Of a DNA stretch of 38,865 nucleotides, positions 1 to 9,400 are shown one piece after another. The stretch comes from Muribaculaceae bacterium. Lineage in GTDB: Bacteria > Bacteroidota > Bacteroidia > Bacteroidales > Muribaculaceae. The stretch lies in assembly GCA_017451225.1 (NCBI GenBank), contig JAFSPZ010000062.1, positions 1 through 38,865 on the forward strand. The letters are read 5' to 3'. The notes beneath the pieces were generated by a model that saw only the letters and a program-made list of their open reading frames with translations, did not search any database and was not told the origin of the DNA. The first letter of the stretch is position 1, and each line of letters opens with the position of its first letter. The position numbers and the translations under genes were made by a program.

Positions 1-208
1 TCTGCGCAAACGTGGTGAGAAAGACGGTCTCAACGACCTCATCAACTTTGGCGATCAGCTCGAAGGCGCTTGCTTCGATACTCTCAACGCAGGTATCGTA
101 ACTAAGGACCTCGTTAACCTCATGGAAGGCATCGAGCCCAAGCAGGTTAACAGCCTCGACTTCATCAAGGCTATCCGCGCCAACCTCGAGAAACGTCTCG
201 GTTGCTAA
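1..208 (+). CDS. icd: NADP-dependent isocitrate dehydrogenase, C-terminal fragment
   Basis: The window opens inside a gene read in the frame starting at base 2, which gives 68 residues and a TAA stop. The fragment contains DTLNAGIVTKDL followed by VNSLDFIKAI and ANLEKRLG. This matches the extreme C-terminus of the eukaryotic-type homodimeric NADP isocitrate dehydrogenases, where an 'IEAGFMTKDL'-like segment is followed by a final helix. The enzyme converts isocitrate to 2-oxoglutarate and CO2 with NADPH in the cytoplasm. The catalytic part lies outside the window, so the family call rests on the tail only. A strong hairpin follows 23 bases after the stop. Confidence 0.82.
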   Translation, partial: LRKRGEKDGLNDLINFGDQLEGACFDTLNAGIVTKDLVNLMEGIEPKQVNSLDFIKAIRANLEKRLGC

Positions 209-230
209 TCACACCATTACTATCAGAAAC

Positions 231-261
231 AAAAAACACCGGCATTTTTGTCGGTGTTTTT
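231..261. terminator. Bidirectional terminator between icd and the aldo/keto reductase
   Basis: The arms AAAAAACACCG (231-241) and CGGTGTTTTT (252-261) form an A/T-flanked stem. It carries a T run on the plus side and, through the A run, also on the minus side. It lies between two convergent genes and probably ends both transcripts. Confidence 0.8.
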
Positions 262-282
262 ATCTTTATTAATTCATTATGA

Positions 283-1380
283 TTAGTAGAATTTCTCACC
301 CATTTCGGTCATAATTGACGGGATGTCGATTGACTGTGGACAGTGGCTGGCGCAGCTACCACAATTGAGGCATTCCGACGGTGGACTGATTGATTCCACC
401 TTAGCCAGCAGGTCTTTTAAGCCAAAATCGCCATCAATTTTGTATTTGTTATAAAGTTTCAAAAACTCTGGAATATTGATGCCCATTGGACAGTCGTCAG
501 TACAGTAACGGCACGCTGTGCAAGGAACTTGCATCTGAGACTTAAACATTTCCATAGCGCGGAAAAGTAGGTCGCGGTCGGCTTCGGTGAAGTTGTTGTC
601 ATCATCAAAGGTTCGCAAGTTGTCTTCTACCTGCTCCATCGTGCTCATGCCGCTCAGTATCACCTGCACTTGTGGAAGCGAGCGCACAAAACGGAACATC
701 CACGATGCCAGCGACCAATCGGGATGAGCCTCACGCAGCATCGCCTCGGCCTCGGGCACTAGACGAGAGAGCCGTCCACCTCGCACAGGCTCCATAACAA
801 CAATGGGAATGTTGCGTTCCTCAAGAATCTTATACTCCTCTTGTGTGTGAGAAAATAGCCAGTCGAAACAATTGAGCTGAATCTGGGCAAAATCCCAATC
901 ATACTGCTCCACAAACCACTTCAACGACTCAATGCTGGCATGACACGAGAAACCGAGGTTGCGAATGCGTCCTTTCTCTTTCTGCTCAATGAGATAGGCC
1001 ACACTGCCATCCTCCACATAAGGATGGATTGTATTGTCGCCAATGGCATGGATTAGATAGAAATCGAAATAGTCGGTCTTGAGCTTCTTGAGCTGAGTCT
1101 CAAACACATGGCGATAATCGGGATTGAAGCCAATGTTGAACTTGGTGGCAAGATAAAAACTTTCACGGGGATAGCTGGGCAGCACCTCACCAAGGAACGT
1201 CTCACTGTCCTCATGATGATACATGAAAGCGGTATCGTAGTAGGTCACACCACCCTTCATGGCACGGTCAATCATGGCACTGGACTTCTCACGGTCGATG
1301 CGTCCGTCTTTCTCGGGCAATCGCATATTGCCAAAGCCCAAGCGGGAAATGGTAATATCTTTATATTCCTTGTATTCCAT
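283..1380 (-). CDS. Aldo/keto reductase with C-terminal 4Fe-4S ferredoxin domain
   Basis: A 365-residue protein. Residues 1-280 are an aldo/keto reductase TIM barrel with the usual tetrad visible as D49, Y54, K80 and H111 (YYDTAFMY, LATKF, LIHAIGD). The C-terminal third holds two ferredoxin-type cysteine clusters, CTACRYCTDDCP and CLNCGSCASHCP, expected to bind two [4Fe-4S] clusters. This architecture is a common family of predicted cytoplasmic oxidoreductases in anaerobes; the substrate is unknown. I chose the ATG at 1380 because the protein then starts MEYKEYKDITISRLGFG, as family members do. An in-frame ATG six codons upstream (1398) is possible. The gene stands alone, convergent with icd. 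Confidence 0.88.
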   Translation of the reverse strand: MEYKEYKDITISRLGFGNMRLPEKDGRIDREKSSAMIDRAMKGGVTYYDTAFMYHHEDSETFLGEVLPSYPRESFYLATKFNIGFNPDYRHVFETQLKKLKTDYFDFYLIHAIGDNTIHPYVEDGSVAYLIEQKEKGRIRNLGFSCHASIESLKWFVEQYDWDFAQIQLNCFDWLFSHTQEEYKILEERNIPIVVMEPVRGGRLSRLVPEAEAMLREAHPDWSLASWMFRFVRSLPQVQVILSGMSTMEQVEDNLRTFDDDNNFTEADRDLLFRAMEMFKSQMQVPCTACRYCTDDCPMGINIPEFLKLYNKYKIDGDFGLKDLLAKVESISPPSECLNCGSCASHCPQSIDIPSIMTEMGEKFY

Positions 1381-1523
1381 AATTATTTTTAAAGACAATT
1401 AAGGACGAAGTGGCATTTTTTCTTTTTTATTAAGGACAATTTTGCACCGCAGTCAATTGTCAGAATATCATAGTATCTAATGCAAAATAATCTTGTGCTT
1501 AGTTGTCTTCCCAAATTAACATT

Positions 1524-2042
1524 TTATTTCTTAAGGAGATAACGTAAAATCAGGTATCCACCCACAATCTGAATCGAGCATCCAGGCCAGCCAAGAATGA
1601 TATCTTGCGAAGCCTTCTCGATTGCCCCAGTCATAGCCCACTCGGCAAGCGAGCCAATGAGCTGATAAGCGATAACAGCCAGTGCAACTGTGAGCAAGGT
1701 CACTTTATTGGTCTTCTTGGCTATCATTGCAGCTGCCACAGCAAGTGTCACACTCTTGATGAGGATGATGGGCAATGCAGCAGCAGGTGGCATGCCAAAC
1801 AATGCGCTGTTGACCAATGGTGAAAGTACAGCAGTTGTTAAACCTACTGTGAATCCATATTTATAGGCTGCTACTAAAGTGAAGAAATAGATGGGCAGGA
1901 AAATCAGTCCGCCCTGTGGCATTAGATGGCATAGCTGGGGCAAAGCAATGTTGCCAACTACAAACAAAGCAGCTAAAAGGTAGGTTTTCATCTGGCTGTA
2001 ACTAAGCTGATACAGCGCAACGTTTTGAGTTGAAGATTTCAT
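1524..2042 (-). CDS. ECF-type transporter S component (membrane substrate-binding subunit)
   Basis: A 172-residue, very hydrophobic protein with about five to six membrane segments, the size and layout of S components of energy-coupling factor vitamin importers. S components bind the vitamin or precursor in the inner membrane and work with a shared EcfA/A'/T module, which is not in this window. The start codon overlaps the stop of the upstream DUF1893 gene by four bases (2039-2042), so the two are translationally coupled. No riboswitch was recognised upstream, so the substrate cannot be named from regulation. The call rests on size, hydrophobicity and general family resemblance. Confidence 0.6.
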   Translation of the reverse strand: MKSSTQNVALYQLSYSQMKTYLLAALFVVGNIALPQLCHLMPQGGLIFLPIYFFTLVAAYKYGFTVGLTTAVLSPLVNSALFGMPPAAALPIILIKSVTLAVAAAMIAKKTNKVTLLTVALAVIAYQLIGSLAEWAMTGAIEKASQDIILGWPGCSIQIVGGYLILRYLLKK

Positions 2043-2464
2043 GATTTAATGATATTTTTGTTGATTAAAAATTCTCTTATAATCTCAAATGCTATCTCTG
2101 GTTCGGAAATATTCATGGTCAATTTCTCAACAGGACAGATATCGGTGCCGTCACGATTGATGATATAGGGAACGACAGTATCATAATCAACCGCAATCTC
2201 AGCAGCTTGAAGAACCTGAACAGCCTGTTCGCTAATAAGCTGAGCAAACACTTGGCTCACATGCCCCATAACTAGCAATAATGCAGCACCGCGACCTATC
2301 ACGCGATCGGCAACGAAAGCTCCCTCAAGCACGTGCTGCCGCGTCGTCACAATGTTGAAGAGGTCTTTCACCCCAGGACTGTGAAACTCCACAATCTCGC
2401 CACCGACGGAGCGAAGCACTCCCCTAATCTTGGGATTGTTGAGCATTTTCTTCAAGTGTTCCAT
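2039..2464 (-). CDS. DUF1893 family protein (TM1506-like, deaminase-like fold)
   Basis: A 141-residue soluble protein. The central segment ADRVIGRGAALLLV, followed by a helix-rich stretch and CPVEKLTMNISEP near the C-terminus, resembles the DUF1893 family. Its structurally known member, Thermotoga TM1506, has a cytidine-deaminase-like fold without the usual zinc site. There is no HAE or PCxxC motif here, so deaminase activity should not be assumed. It is first in a two-gene operon with the ECF S component, overlapping it by ATGA, which suggests a role linked to the transported compound. Function is unknown. Confidence 0.65.
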   Translation of the reverse strand: MEHLKKMLNNPKIRGVLRSVGGEIVEFHSPGVKDLFNIVTTRQHVLEGAFVADRVIGRGAALLLVMGHVSQVFAQLISEQAVQVLQAAEIAVDYDTVVPYIINRDGTDICPVEKLTMNISEPEIAFEIIREFLINKNIIKS

Positions 2465-2556
2465 AACGATATATAATAAATCGGTGTAAAGTTACAAATA
2501 ATTTTTATTTAAATAAAATCATTTTATAAAAAACACTATTCTTAAAAAAGAATTGC

Positions 2557-2564
2557 TAAATTTG
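2557..2564 (+). promoter_or_regulatory. Candidate -7 element for the GH89 gene
   Basis: TAAATTTG matches the Bacteroidetes -7 consensus TAnnTTTG and sits 23 bases before the GH89 start codon. No good TTTG was found at the -33 position, so this is a partial promoter match. Confidence 0.42.
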
Positions 2565-2587
2565 CAAAAACATCAAAATATATAGTC

Positions 2588-4783
2588 ATGAAAAAGACAC
2601 TTTTTTTAATCACAGTTATACTTTGCTTTGCTACAAATGTTATAGCGAATGATTTAGACCAGGTGAAAAATTTGACATCTCGTCTATCTCCTCGATTAGC
2701 ACAAAAAGTGACATATGAAATAATTACAGCCACACACAATGGAGCTGACATTTTCACACTCGAGAGCCGAGGCGACAAGATTGTTATAGGTGGTAACAAT
2801 GCCAACTCGATGGCTGTAGGATTGAACCGTTACCTGAACCGCTATTGCAAGACCACAGTGTCGTGGTATGCCGACATCGCCATCGACCTACCCTCCATTT
2901 TGCCCAACGTGCCAGCAAAAGAAACTATCGAGGCACGAGTGCCACAGCGTTTCTTCTTGAACTACTGTACCTTTGGCTATACCATGCCTTTCTGGGACTG
3001 GTCCGACTGGGAACGATTCATCGACTGGATGGCACTCAACGGCATCAATATGCCTCTCGCCATCACAGGACAAGAGGCGGTATGGTATAATGTTTGGACA
3101 AAGATGGGAATGACCGACGAAGACGTACGTAGCTATTTTACGGGTCCCGTTTATTTACCCTGGCACCGCATGGCAAACATTGACGCTTGGTGCGGACCAT
3201 TGCCAAAGGAATGGCTCGATGGCCAGACCGAGTTGCAGAAGAAAATCGTTGCTCGTGAACGCGCGCTGAATATGCGCCCCGTGCTGCCAGCCTTTGCTGG
3301 TCATGTGCCACGCCAACTCAAGGAAATGTACCCCAATGCCGATATCAAAGCTATGAGCACTTGGGATGAGTTTGAAGAGCCTTATCGCACATTCTTCCTC
3401 AACAGCGAGGACCCACTATACACCAAGATTCAGAAGATGTTCCTAGAGGAGCAGACTCGCATGTTTGGCACCGACCACATCTATGGCATCGACCCATTCA
3501 ACGAGATGGATCCTCCAAGCTTTGAACCAGAATATCTGCACAATGTATCGAAACATATTTATGAAAGTCTTACTGCCGTCGACCCTCAAGCCGAATGGCT
3601 TCAGATGGGCTGGTTTCTTTATTACCAAAGGAAAGACTATACACCTGATCGTGCAAAGGCGATGCTTACTGGTGTGCCACAAGGCAAGATGACAATGCTC
3701 GACTATTACTGCGAGTATAAGGAGATGTGGCGCGACCTCGACGGTTTTTTCGGTCAGCCATACATTTGGTGCTACTTGGGCAATTTTGGAGGGAACAGCA
3801 ATATTCAGGGTAACGTGAAAGAGGCGGGTCAAAAACTTGAAGCCGCATTGAAAGAAGGCGGCGACAACCTTGTGGGAATTGGTTCCACCCTCGAAGGCCT
3901 TGAGGTGCAACAGTTCCCTTATGAGTTCATCTTTGAGAAAGCATGGAGCTTCAACAAAACCGATGAACAAGTGATAAACGAACTTGCCGACCGTCATGCA
4001 GGACGTGAAATGCGACCAGTGCGCGAGGCTTGGAAAATGCTATACGACAGCGTGTTGAACATACGCCCTACCACCTTCTGCGGACCACTACCCTGCCAAT
4101 ATCCCGAACTCGACAAAGAGCATGGAAGGTGCTCGGTTAGTTATAATCCTGAACAGTTGCTATATACTTGGGATAAATTGCTTGAGCAAGACTCTGTGAC
4201 TACCGATGCCATGACCATAGACTTAATATGGATTGGACGTCAATTGCTTGGCGATCTCTTCCTTGCTGAAAAGAAGGAACTTGACATTGCCTATCATGAT
4301 GGCGACATGGGCAAGATGAGAGAGCGATTTGAGACAATGGCATATATCATCTTCTTCATGGATGGCTTAAACTTAGAGCATCCCTTCTGCACAATGGATA
4401 AGTGGATAGAACAAGCACGCGACTTGGGCATTGCTCCTGAGGTCAAGGATTATTACGAGATGAATGCCCGGCGACTTGTGACAACTTGGGGAGGAGACCT
4501 CAATGACTATTCATGTCGCAATTGGGCAGGACTACTGAGCGGCTACTACATGAATAGATGGCTCACTTATTTTAACTATCTGACAGCCACAATCGAGCTA
4601 CATGAGCCCTATAATCACTCTGTGCTGCAACGAGAAATTTCGTTGATACAAGATGCATGGCCATTAAAGCAGGGAGCTACAGCTGCTTCATTCACCAAAG
4701 GAAATAGCTTGATTGCCACATGTAGAACTATCAACGAGATGTTTAGAGAGGAATTCAAGAAAATCATGATGACTAATCGGTAG
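2588..4783 (+). CDS. Secreted alpha-N-acetylglucosaminidase, glycoside hydrolase family 89
   Basis: A 731-residue protein with a signal peptide (about residues 1-20, cut near VIA/ND) and no lipobox, so probably periplasmic. It has the full GH89 (NAGLU) layout: an N-terminal small domain, then the TIM barrel beginning at RFFLNYCTFGYTMPFWDW, then a long helical C-terminal domain. The two catalytic glutamates are visible as E306 in DPFNEMDPPS (acid/base) and E436 in STLEGLE (nucleophile), aligned with human NAGLU E316 and E446. The family removes terminal alpha-linked GlcNAc. In the gut, likely sources are alpha-1,4-GlcNAc-capped mucin glycans or heparan sulfate; which one is used here cannot be told. 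Its last 11 bases overlap the 3' end of the convergent thioredoxin-like gene. Confidence 0.93.
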   Translation: MKKTLFLITVILCFATNVIANDLDQVKNLTSRLSPRLAQKVTYEIITATHNGADIFTLESRGDKIVIGGNNANSMAVGLNRYLNRYCKTTVSWYADIAIDLPSILPNVPAKETIEARVPQRFFLNYCTFGYTMPFWDWSDWERFIDWMALNGINMPLAITGQEAVWYNVWTKMGMTDEDVRSYFTGPVYLPWHRMANIDAWCGPLPKEWLDGQTELQKKIVARERALNMRPVLPAFAGHVPRQLKEMYPNADIKAMSTWDEFEEPYRTFFLNSEDPLYTKIQKMFLEEQTRMFGTDHIYGIDPFNEMDPPSFEPEYLHNVSKHIYESLTAVDPQAEWLQMGWFLYYQRKDYTPDRAKAMLTGVPQGKMTMLDYYCEYKEMWRDLDGFFGQPYIWCYLGNFGGNSNIQGNVKEAGQKLEAALKEGGDNLVGIGSTLEGLEVQQFPYEFIFEKAWSFNKTDEQVINELADRHAGREMRPVREAWKMLYDSVLNIRPTTFCGPLPCQYPELDKEHGRCSVSYNPEQLLYTWDKLLEQDSVTTDAMTIDLIWIGRQLLGDLFLAEKKELDIAYHDGDMGKMRERFETMAYIIFFMDGLNLEHPFCTMDKWIEQARDLGIAPEVKDYYEMNARRLVTTWGGDLNDYSCRNWAGLLSGYYMNRWLTYFNYLTATIELHEPYNHSVLQREISLIQDAWPLKQGATAASFTKGNSLIATCRTINEMFREEFKKIMMTNR

Positions 4784-5099
4784 TGGCTTCTTCCCATTTT
4801 GATAGCACAAGCTCTAGTTTCAACGTGTCGATAAACGTGCCCGCTCGATAGACTTCTTTGCCTTCGAAAAAGACTAAAACTGTGGGAGCAGTAGCAACAA
4901 GAAACTCACCTGCAACCTCGGGCACCACGAGCAACTCCACACGAGCAGAGCACACGCTGTCATAACGTAGGACTAAATCTTCTATCTTTTCGAGCATAAT
5001 AGAGCACAAGCCACAATCTGGAGCCTGAATATATAGCAAACAGAACTTGTTGTCGGCAATAAATTCTTTGAGCCTATTAATGTCATTTATCAATTCCAT
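4773..5099 (-). CDS. Thioredoxin-like protein with CGLC active site
   Basis: A 108-residue thioredoxin fold protein without a signal peptide. It shows the core strand LLYIQAPDCGLC (C29 and C32), then the cis-proline region TAPTVLVFFEG. The tryptophan before the active site and the usual CGPC are replaced, so it is a thioredoxin-like family member rather than the main thioredoxin. An earlier in-frame ATG at 5123 lies inside the perfect terminator hairpin of the preceding gene, and another is at 5105. The start at 5099 (MELINDINRL) avoids the hairpin and fits thioredoxin length. The 3' end overlaps the GH89 gene tail-to-tail by 11 bases. Confidence 0.78.
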   Translation of the reverse strand: MELINDINRLKEFIADNKFCLLYIQAPDCGLCSIMLEKIEDLVLRYDSVCSARVELLVVPEVAGEFLVATAPTVLVFFEGKEVYRAGTFIDTLKLELVLSKWEEATTD

Positions 5100-5113
5100 T
5101 GTCATAAAAATAC

Positions 5114-5150
5114 TGAAGGGCAATCACTAAAACTAGTTGATTGCCCTTCA
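5114..5150 (-). terminator. Terminator after the flavodoxin-like lipoprotein gene
   Basis: A perfect 13-bp inverted repeat: 5114-5126 (TGAAGGGCAATCA) pairs with 5138-5150 around an 11-base loop. On the minus strand it is followed by a T-rich stretch (AGTATTTTTAT). It begins 12 bases after the flavodoxin stop codon and sits just upstream of the thioredoxin-like start. Confidence 0.78.
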
Positions 5151-5162
5151 ACATTATGAAAT

Positions 5163-5741
5163 TTACTTCACTAATTTCTGAATTTCCTCTTTGCTCTTGC
5201 CAGTGAGGTTTATTGGCTCTTTCCAGTTGGCTTTAGGAGCCGACGGAGTGAGATATTTCATTGTTTCACCCGCTTCACTGCCACCTGAGGTGAAGAAAGG
5301 AATAACAGTTTTACCCTCTAGGTTGTATTGCTCAACAAACGTGTTGATGATAGTTGGGGCAATATACCACCAGATGGGGTAACCAATATAAACAGTAGTA
5401 TATTGATTCATATTTTCCACTTTGTTTTTAATAGCTGGACGACTGCTTTTGTCTTTCATTTCAACCGAACTACGGCTTTGCTGGTTGTGCCAATTGAGGT
5501 CGGCGTCGGAGTAAGGCGTTTCTGGCTGAATCTCGTGAATATCGGCATCAACCACTTCTGCAAGTTTTTCTGCTGCAGCTTTAGTTGTTCCAGTCGCAGA
5601 GAAATAGGCTACCAATGTTGTTTTCTTTTTCATGTTTTCAGAATTACTTTGCTGCGCACTCCCCTGCTCACTCTTGTTGCCAGCACAGGCACAAAGAATA
5701 ACTGTCAGAGAAAGCGCAAGAATTGTTGTTAATCTTTTCAT
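5163..5741 (-). CDS. Flavodoxin-like lipoprotein
   Basis: A 192-residue protein. Residues 1-19 form a lipoprotein signal peptide ending LCAC, and a polar linker follows. A flavodoxin domain then starts at TTLVAYFSATGTT, where SATGTT is the FMN phosphate-binding loop. YIGYPIWWYIAPT is the second flavin-contact loop and FFTSGGS the third. Bacteroidetes encode several such flavodoxin-family NAD(P)H or electron-transfer proteins. The lipid anchor suggests a periplasmic, membrane-tethered location. The partner is unknown. It is transcribed alone, with a candidate promoter upstream and a clear terminator downstream. Confidence 0.85.
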   Translation of the reverse strand: MKRLTTILALSLTVILCACAGNKSEQGSAQQSNSENMKKKTTLVAYFSATGTTKAAAEKLAEVVDADIHEIQPETPYSDADLNWHNQQSRSSVEMKDKSSRPAIKNKVENMNQYTTVYIGYPIWWYIAPTIINTFVEQYNLEGKTVIPFFTSGGSEAGETMKYLTPSAPKANWKEPINLTGKSKEEIQKLVK

Positions 5742-5853
5742 TTGTTTAATATTTTATTTGTTTTGTGAGACTTACATACTTTCTTTAAGCACTAGGACAA
5801 TCTCTTGTATTGGTCGAGCACTAGAACTGATATTTATGATTTCTCATAGAGTG

Positions 5854-5861
5854 CAAAATTA
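5854..5861 (-). promoter_or_regulatory. Candidate -7 element for the flavodoxin-like gene
   Basis: The minus strand reads TAATTTTG followed by CACT, the extended -7 form shared with several promoters in this window. It lies about 112 bases upstream of the start codon. No TTTG was seen at the right -33 distance. Confidence 0.45.
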
Positions 5862-5984
5862 CTAAAAAAACTAATTTTATAATTATCGATTTTACTTTTT
5901 TTATTGACTATTTTACTGAATGATTCATAAAATCATCAGAAAAAAGCACATTTCAGATATTTTTCAAAAAAAACAGCACAATAT

Positions 5985-6016
5985 CTTGCACAGTTCATAA
6001 AAACACACTAAATTTG
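5985..6016 (+). promoter_or_regulatory. Promoter of tRNA-Cys
   Basis: CTTG (5985-5988) and TAAATTTG (6009-6016) are separated by 20 bases, fitting the Bacteroidetes sigma consensus. Transcription would begin about 10-15 bases before the tRNA. Confidence 0.75.
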
Positions 6017-6036
6017 CAGTCGCAAAATCGAAAACT

Positions 6037-6108
6037 GGTCGCTTGGATGAGTGGTTTAGTCACCGGTCTGCAAAACCGGGCACAGCGGTTCGAGTCCGCT
6101 AGCGACCT
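6037..6108 (+). tRNA. tRNA-Cys (anticodon GCA)
   Basis: The 72-nt cloverleaf is complete. The acceptor stem is GGTCGCT/AGCGACC, the anticodon stem CCGGT/ACCGG holds loop CTGCAAA (anticodon GCA), and the T stem is AGCGG/CCGCT around TTCGAGT. Discriminator base T73 agrees with cysteine identity. CCA is not encoded. Confidence 0.95.
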
Positions 6109-6112
6109 CAGC

Positions 6113-6150
6113 AAAAAAGCATCTCATTACGAGATGCTTTTTTTGTTTTT
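6113..6150 (+). terminator. Terminator after tRNA-Cys
   Basis: AAAAGCATCTC (6115-6125) pairs with GAGATGCTTTT (6131-6141) around a 5-base loop, followed by a long T run. It starts five bases after the tRNA. Confidence 0.88.
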
Positions 6151-6439
6151 GCTAAAATGCTGTTAATGTCATATTGTTATTATGCGCGCCCAAATATGAA
6201 TAATTTCTCAAAAATATTCTGTTTGTGTTGAAAAAATACCAATAAATTATTTTATTTTTAGATTTCTTTTTATTAATTTTGTGTCGATTTTTATAAACTA
6301 TTATTTTAGTTTCTTGTAATAAATACTTAAGCCGTGATAATACACTATGCATTACTTTAAATTACAATCTATTAGCGTGATATTTAAAGCAAAATACTAA
6401 TTATATTAACAAAAATTCATTAACAATCTAAACAGATGC
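6151..6439. other. AT-rich leader between tRNA-Cys terminator and susC-like gene
   Basis: This 289-base stretch has no convincing gene. A weak 66-codon minus-strand frame rich in Lys, Asn and Ile has no family resemblance. The stretch contains one weak -7-like motif (6274-6281) and would give the SusC-like gene a leader of about 150 bases. I recognised no riboswitch or operator. Confidence 0.5.
6274..6281 (+). promoter_or_regulatory. Weak candidate -7 element for the SusCD operon
   Basis: TAATTTTG matches TAnnTTTG. It lacks the GCAC extension seen at other promoters here and has only TTTA near the -33 position. If used, the leader is about 150 bases. Its weakness is compatible with activator-dependent expression, but this is inference. 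Confidence 0.3.
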
Positions 6440-9400
6440 ATGATGAGAAACTTTAAATTAATGTCATTGCGACTTCTATTCTTGCTGTCGGTGATGACCA
6501 TTTGGTCTTCATTGACCGCACAACCTATTATGGTTGCGCCTCTTGCTGAAGCCAGTGGTGGTGATAAGGTTGCCGCCGCACCGCAATCAACAGGCAAGAT
6601 TGTAGTCACTGGACGTGTTACCGACAAGAACGGTGAGCCGTTGCCTGGCGCATCGGTTACTGCAGGTGACCAAGGTACCATTACAGACATTGATGGTAAC
6701 TATAGCATTTCGCTTAAAAGTCCAGCCACATTGTCTTATCAATTTGTGGGTTATTCAACCCAAGAGATCAAGATTAGCGGTTCTTGCACTCGCAACATTG
6801 TCTTAGATGAGGATGAAGTTCTTCTGAATGAGATGGTTGTTGTAGGCTATGCTACCCAAAAGCGTATCAATCTTACAGGTGCAGTGAGTACAGTTGATGT
6901 GGCTAAACAATTAGAGGCACGCCCTATTACTGACATTGCTCGCGGTCTGCAAGGTTCTGCTCCTGGTTTGACTGTACGCACTGCGACAGGAGAACTTGGT
7001 ACCGATCCAACCATGAAGATTCGTGGTATAATAGGTTCGGTTAATGGTAGCTCAAGTCCTCTTATTCTTGTTGATAACGTTGAGTGTAACAGCCTTCAGA
7101 ACATCAATCCTGATGATGTGGAGAGCATTTCGGTACTAAAGGATGCTGCATCAGCATCAATTTATGGTGTTAAAGCAGCCTTTGGTGTTGTACTAATCAC
7201 AACTAAGCAAGCCAAGAAAGGCGAAAAAGTGAAAATCACCTATACCGACAACTTCTCATGGCGTCGTCCCACTGTAACCCCTGAAGTTGTTAAAACCTAC
7301 GAAGGAGCCGAGATGTCTTGGGCTGCTGGATTACGTCAGAATCCTAATCTCTCGGAGCAAGTTAATTCATGCTATCTAACATGGAATTTAGAGTCTATAG
7401 AACGCATGAAAGAATGGGATCGTGTTTATGGCGGACTTAATCTTAGCGATGAGCTAGTTTTAGGCCGTGACTTTGAAATCATGGATGGTAAGTTGTATTT
7501 CTATCGTGGTTTTGATGCTTCGGACATGTTTATGAAGAAAAACACCTTCCAGCAGACACATAACCTTAATATCTCGGGTTCGGTTAGCAACACTTCATAT
7601 ACCGTAGGCCTTGGCTATTTGGGACAAGATGGTATTATGAAGGTGAATACCGATAGCTACAAACGCTATAATGTGTCGTTCGGAACCAATTCTACGTTGA
7701 ACAAATACATAGACATCCGCACTAAACTGCTCTATACTCACTATAAACTTGAAGACCCATATTACTTTGGTCCCTCAAGTTATTATGATGAGTGGTATTA
7801 CCTGTATCGCTGGCCACAGATAATGCCTTATGGTACTTATCAGGGCATTCCTTTCCGTAATTCAGTTACTGAGATTCAGCAAGCCAACCGTAATGTTAAG
7901 TCCAATAACTATATGCGCATCACTCTTGGTGCAACAGCTCATATTGTAGAAGGACTTGATTTTGAGGCTGATTATACATTCACTCATGTAAACCGATATG
8001 TCCGCACCAATGGTGGTCAGGCTGAGGGCTGGAACTTCTGGGGTGGCTCAGGCTTGCGTAATGAGGTTTGGACTTTGACATCTCATAACAAAGTTATAAA
8101 TCAAACACAAAATAGTGATTTCCATGTTTTCAATGGACTGTTCCGCTATAAAAACACATTTAAGGAAGACCATGAATTTGGTGCGCTTTTAGGTGTGAAT
8201 GTTGAGCATTACACTGAATATGGCAACACTGCCGAGCGTCGTGACCTTTTGTTGATTGACCACACCGAGTTGCCGTTAGCAACTGGTGAGCAGTACTCCA
8301 ACAGTTATCATGACCATGAGTCTCGTCTTGGTTTCTTTGCACGCCTCAATTATGCATATAAGAATCGCTATTTGCTTGAGCTTAATGGCCGTTATGACGG
8401 TTCTTCAAAGTTCCCAAGTGACAAGCTATGGGGCTTCTTCCCCTCAATGTCGGCTGGATGGGTAATCAGCGAAGAGAGTTTCATGGAAAGCTTGAAACCA
8501 ACGTTGAGTTTATGGAAGATAAGAGGTTCATGGGGTCAGATTGGTAATCAGGATGTGGGTCAATACCGCTTCTTGCCATTGCTTAGTTCGAGCACATATA
8601 ACTGGATTATAAACGATACGAAAGTTATGTCGTTTGGGCTGCCAACAGCCATTAAGGATGGTTTCACTTGGGAAACTATCACAACAACCGACATTGGTAC
8701 CGACATCCGCTTGTTCAGCAATCGTTTGGGCATTAGCTTTGATTGGTTCAAACGTGTGACCAGCGACATGATTACCGATGGAGAGGCTTTGCCATCAACA
8801 TTTGGTCAAACTGCACCCAAAGAGAACTTTGGCGAGCTCACAACGAAAGGATGGGAAATATCTCTTGATTTCCATCATCATTTCAACTTTGGTCTGGGCC
8901 TGAATATCACAGCTTACTTAAGTGATGCAAAGACCAAATACACTAAAATTCCATCGGCCAACCGTAATATAAACGATGTTTATGAAGGCAAGGAATATGG
9001 CGAGATTTGGGGTTATGAAACCGACCGTCTATTCCAATATGATGACTTTGATGTTGATCCAGCTGGCAGATATGTACTTAAGGATGGCATTCCTTCTCAA
9101 AGTTATTTCGAGACAGATGGATGGTTCTTCTTTGGCCCTGGTGATGTGAAGTATAAAGACCTTAATGGTGATGGCGTGATTACCCCTGGCAACAGCACAG
9201 TTGAAAACCATGGCGACTTGAAGCGCATTGGTAATAGCTGCCCTCGCTATGAATATGGTATTCGTCTAGACATGGATTATAAGGGCATTGACTTTGGTAT
9301 TTTCTTCCAGGGTGTAGGCAAACGTGATTATTGGGGCAGCGGTTCTATCGTTATTCCTGGATTCAACTATCTTGAGGCATGGTACACTCACCAGCTTGAT

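Noticed and set aside
6152-6352. A 66-codon minus-strand frame in the leader of the SusCD locus
   Set aside because: Its composition reflects AT-rich DNA (Lys, Asn, Ile, Tyr), with no recognisable domain or promoter.
6037-6440. tRNA-Cys as an integration site with the SusCD locus as a mobile island
   Set aside because: No integrase, no repeat of the tRNA 3' end further downstream, and the tRNA has its own terminator. Base composition does not change sharply.
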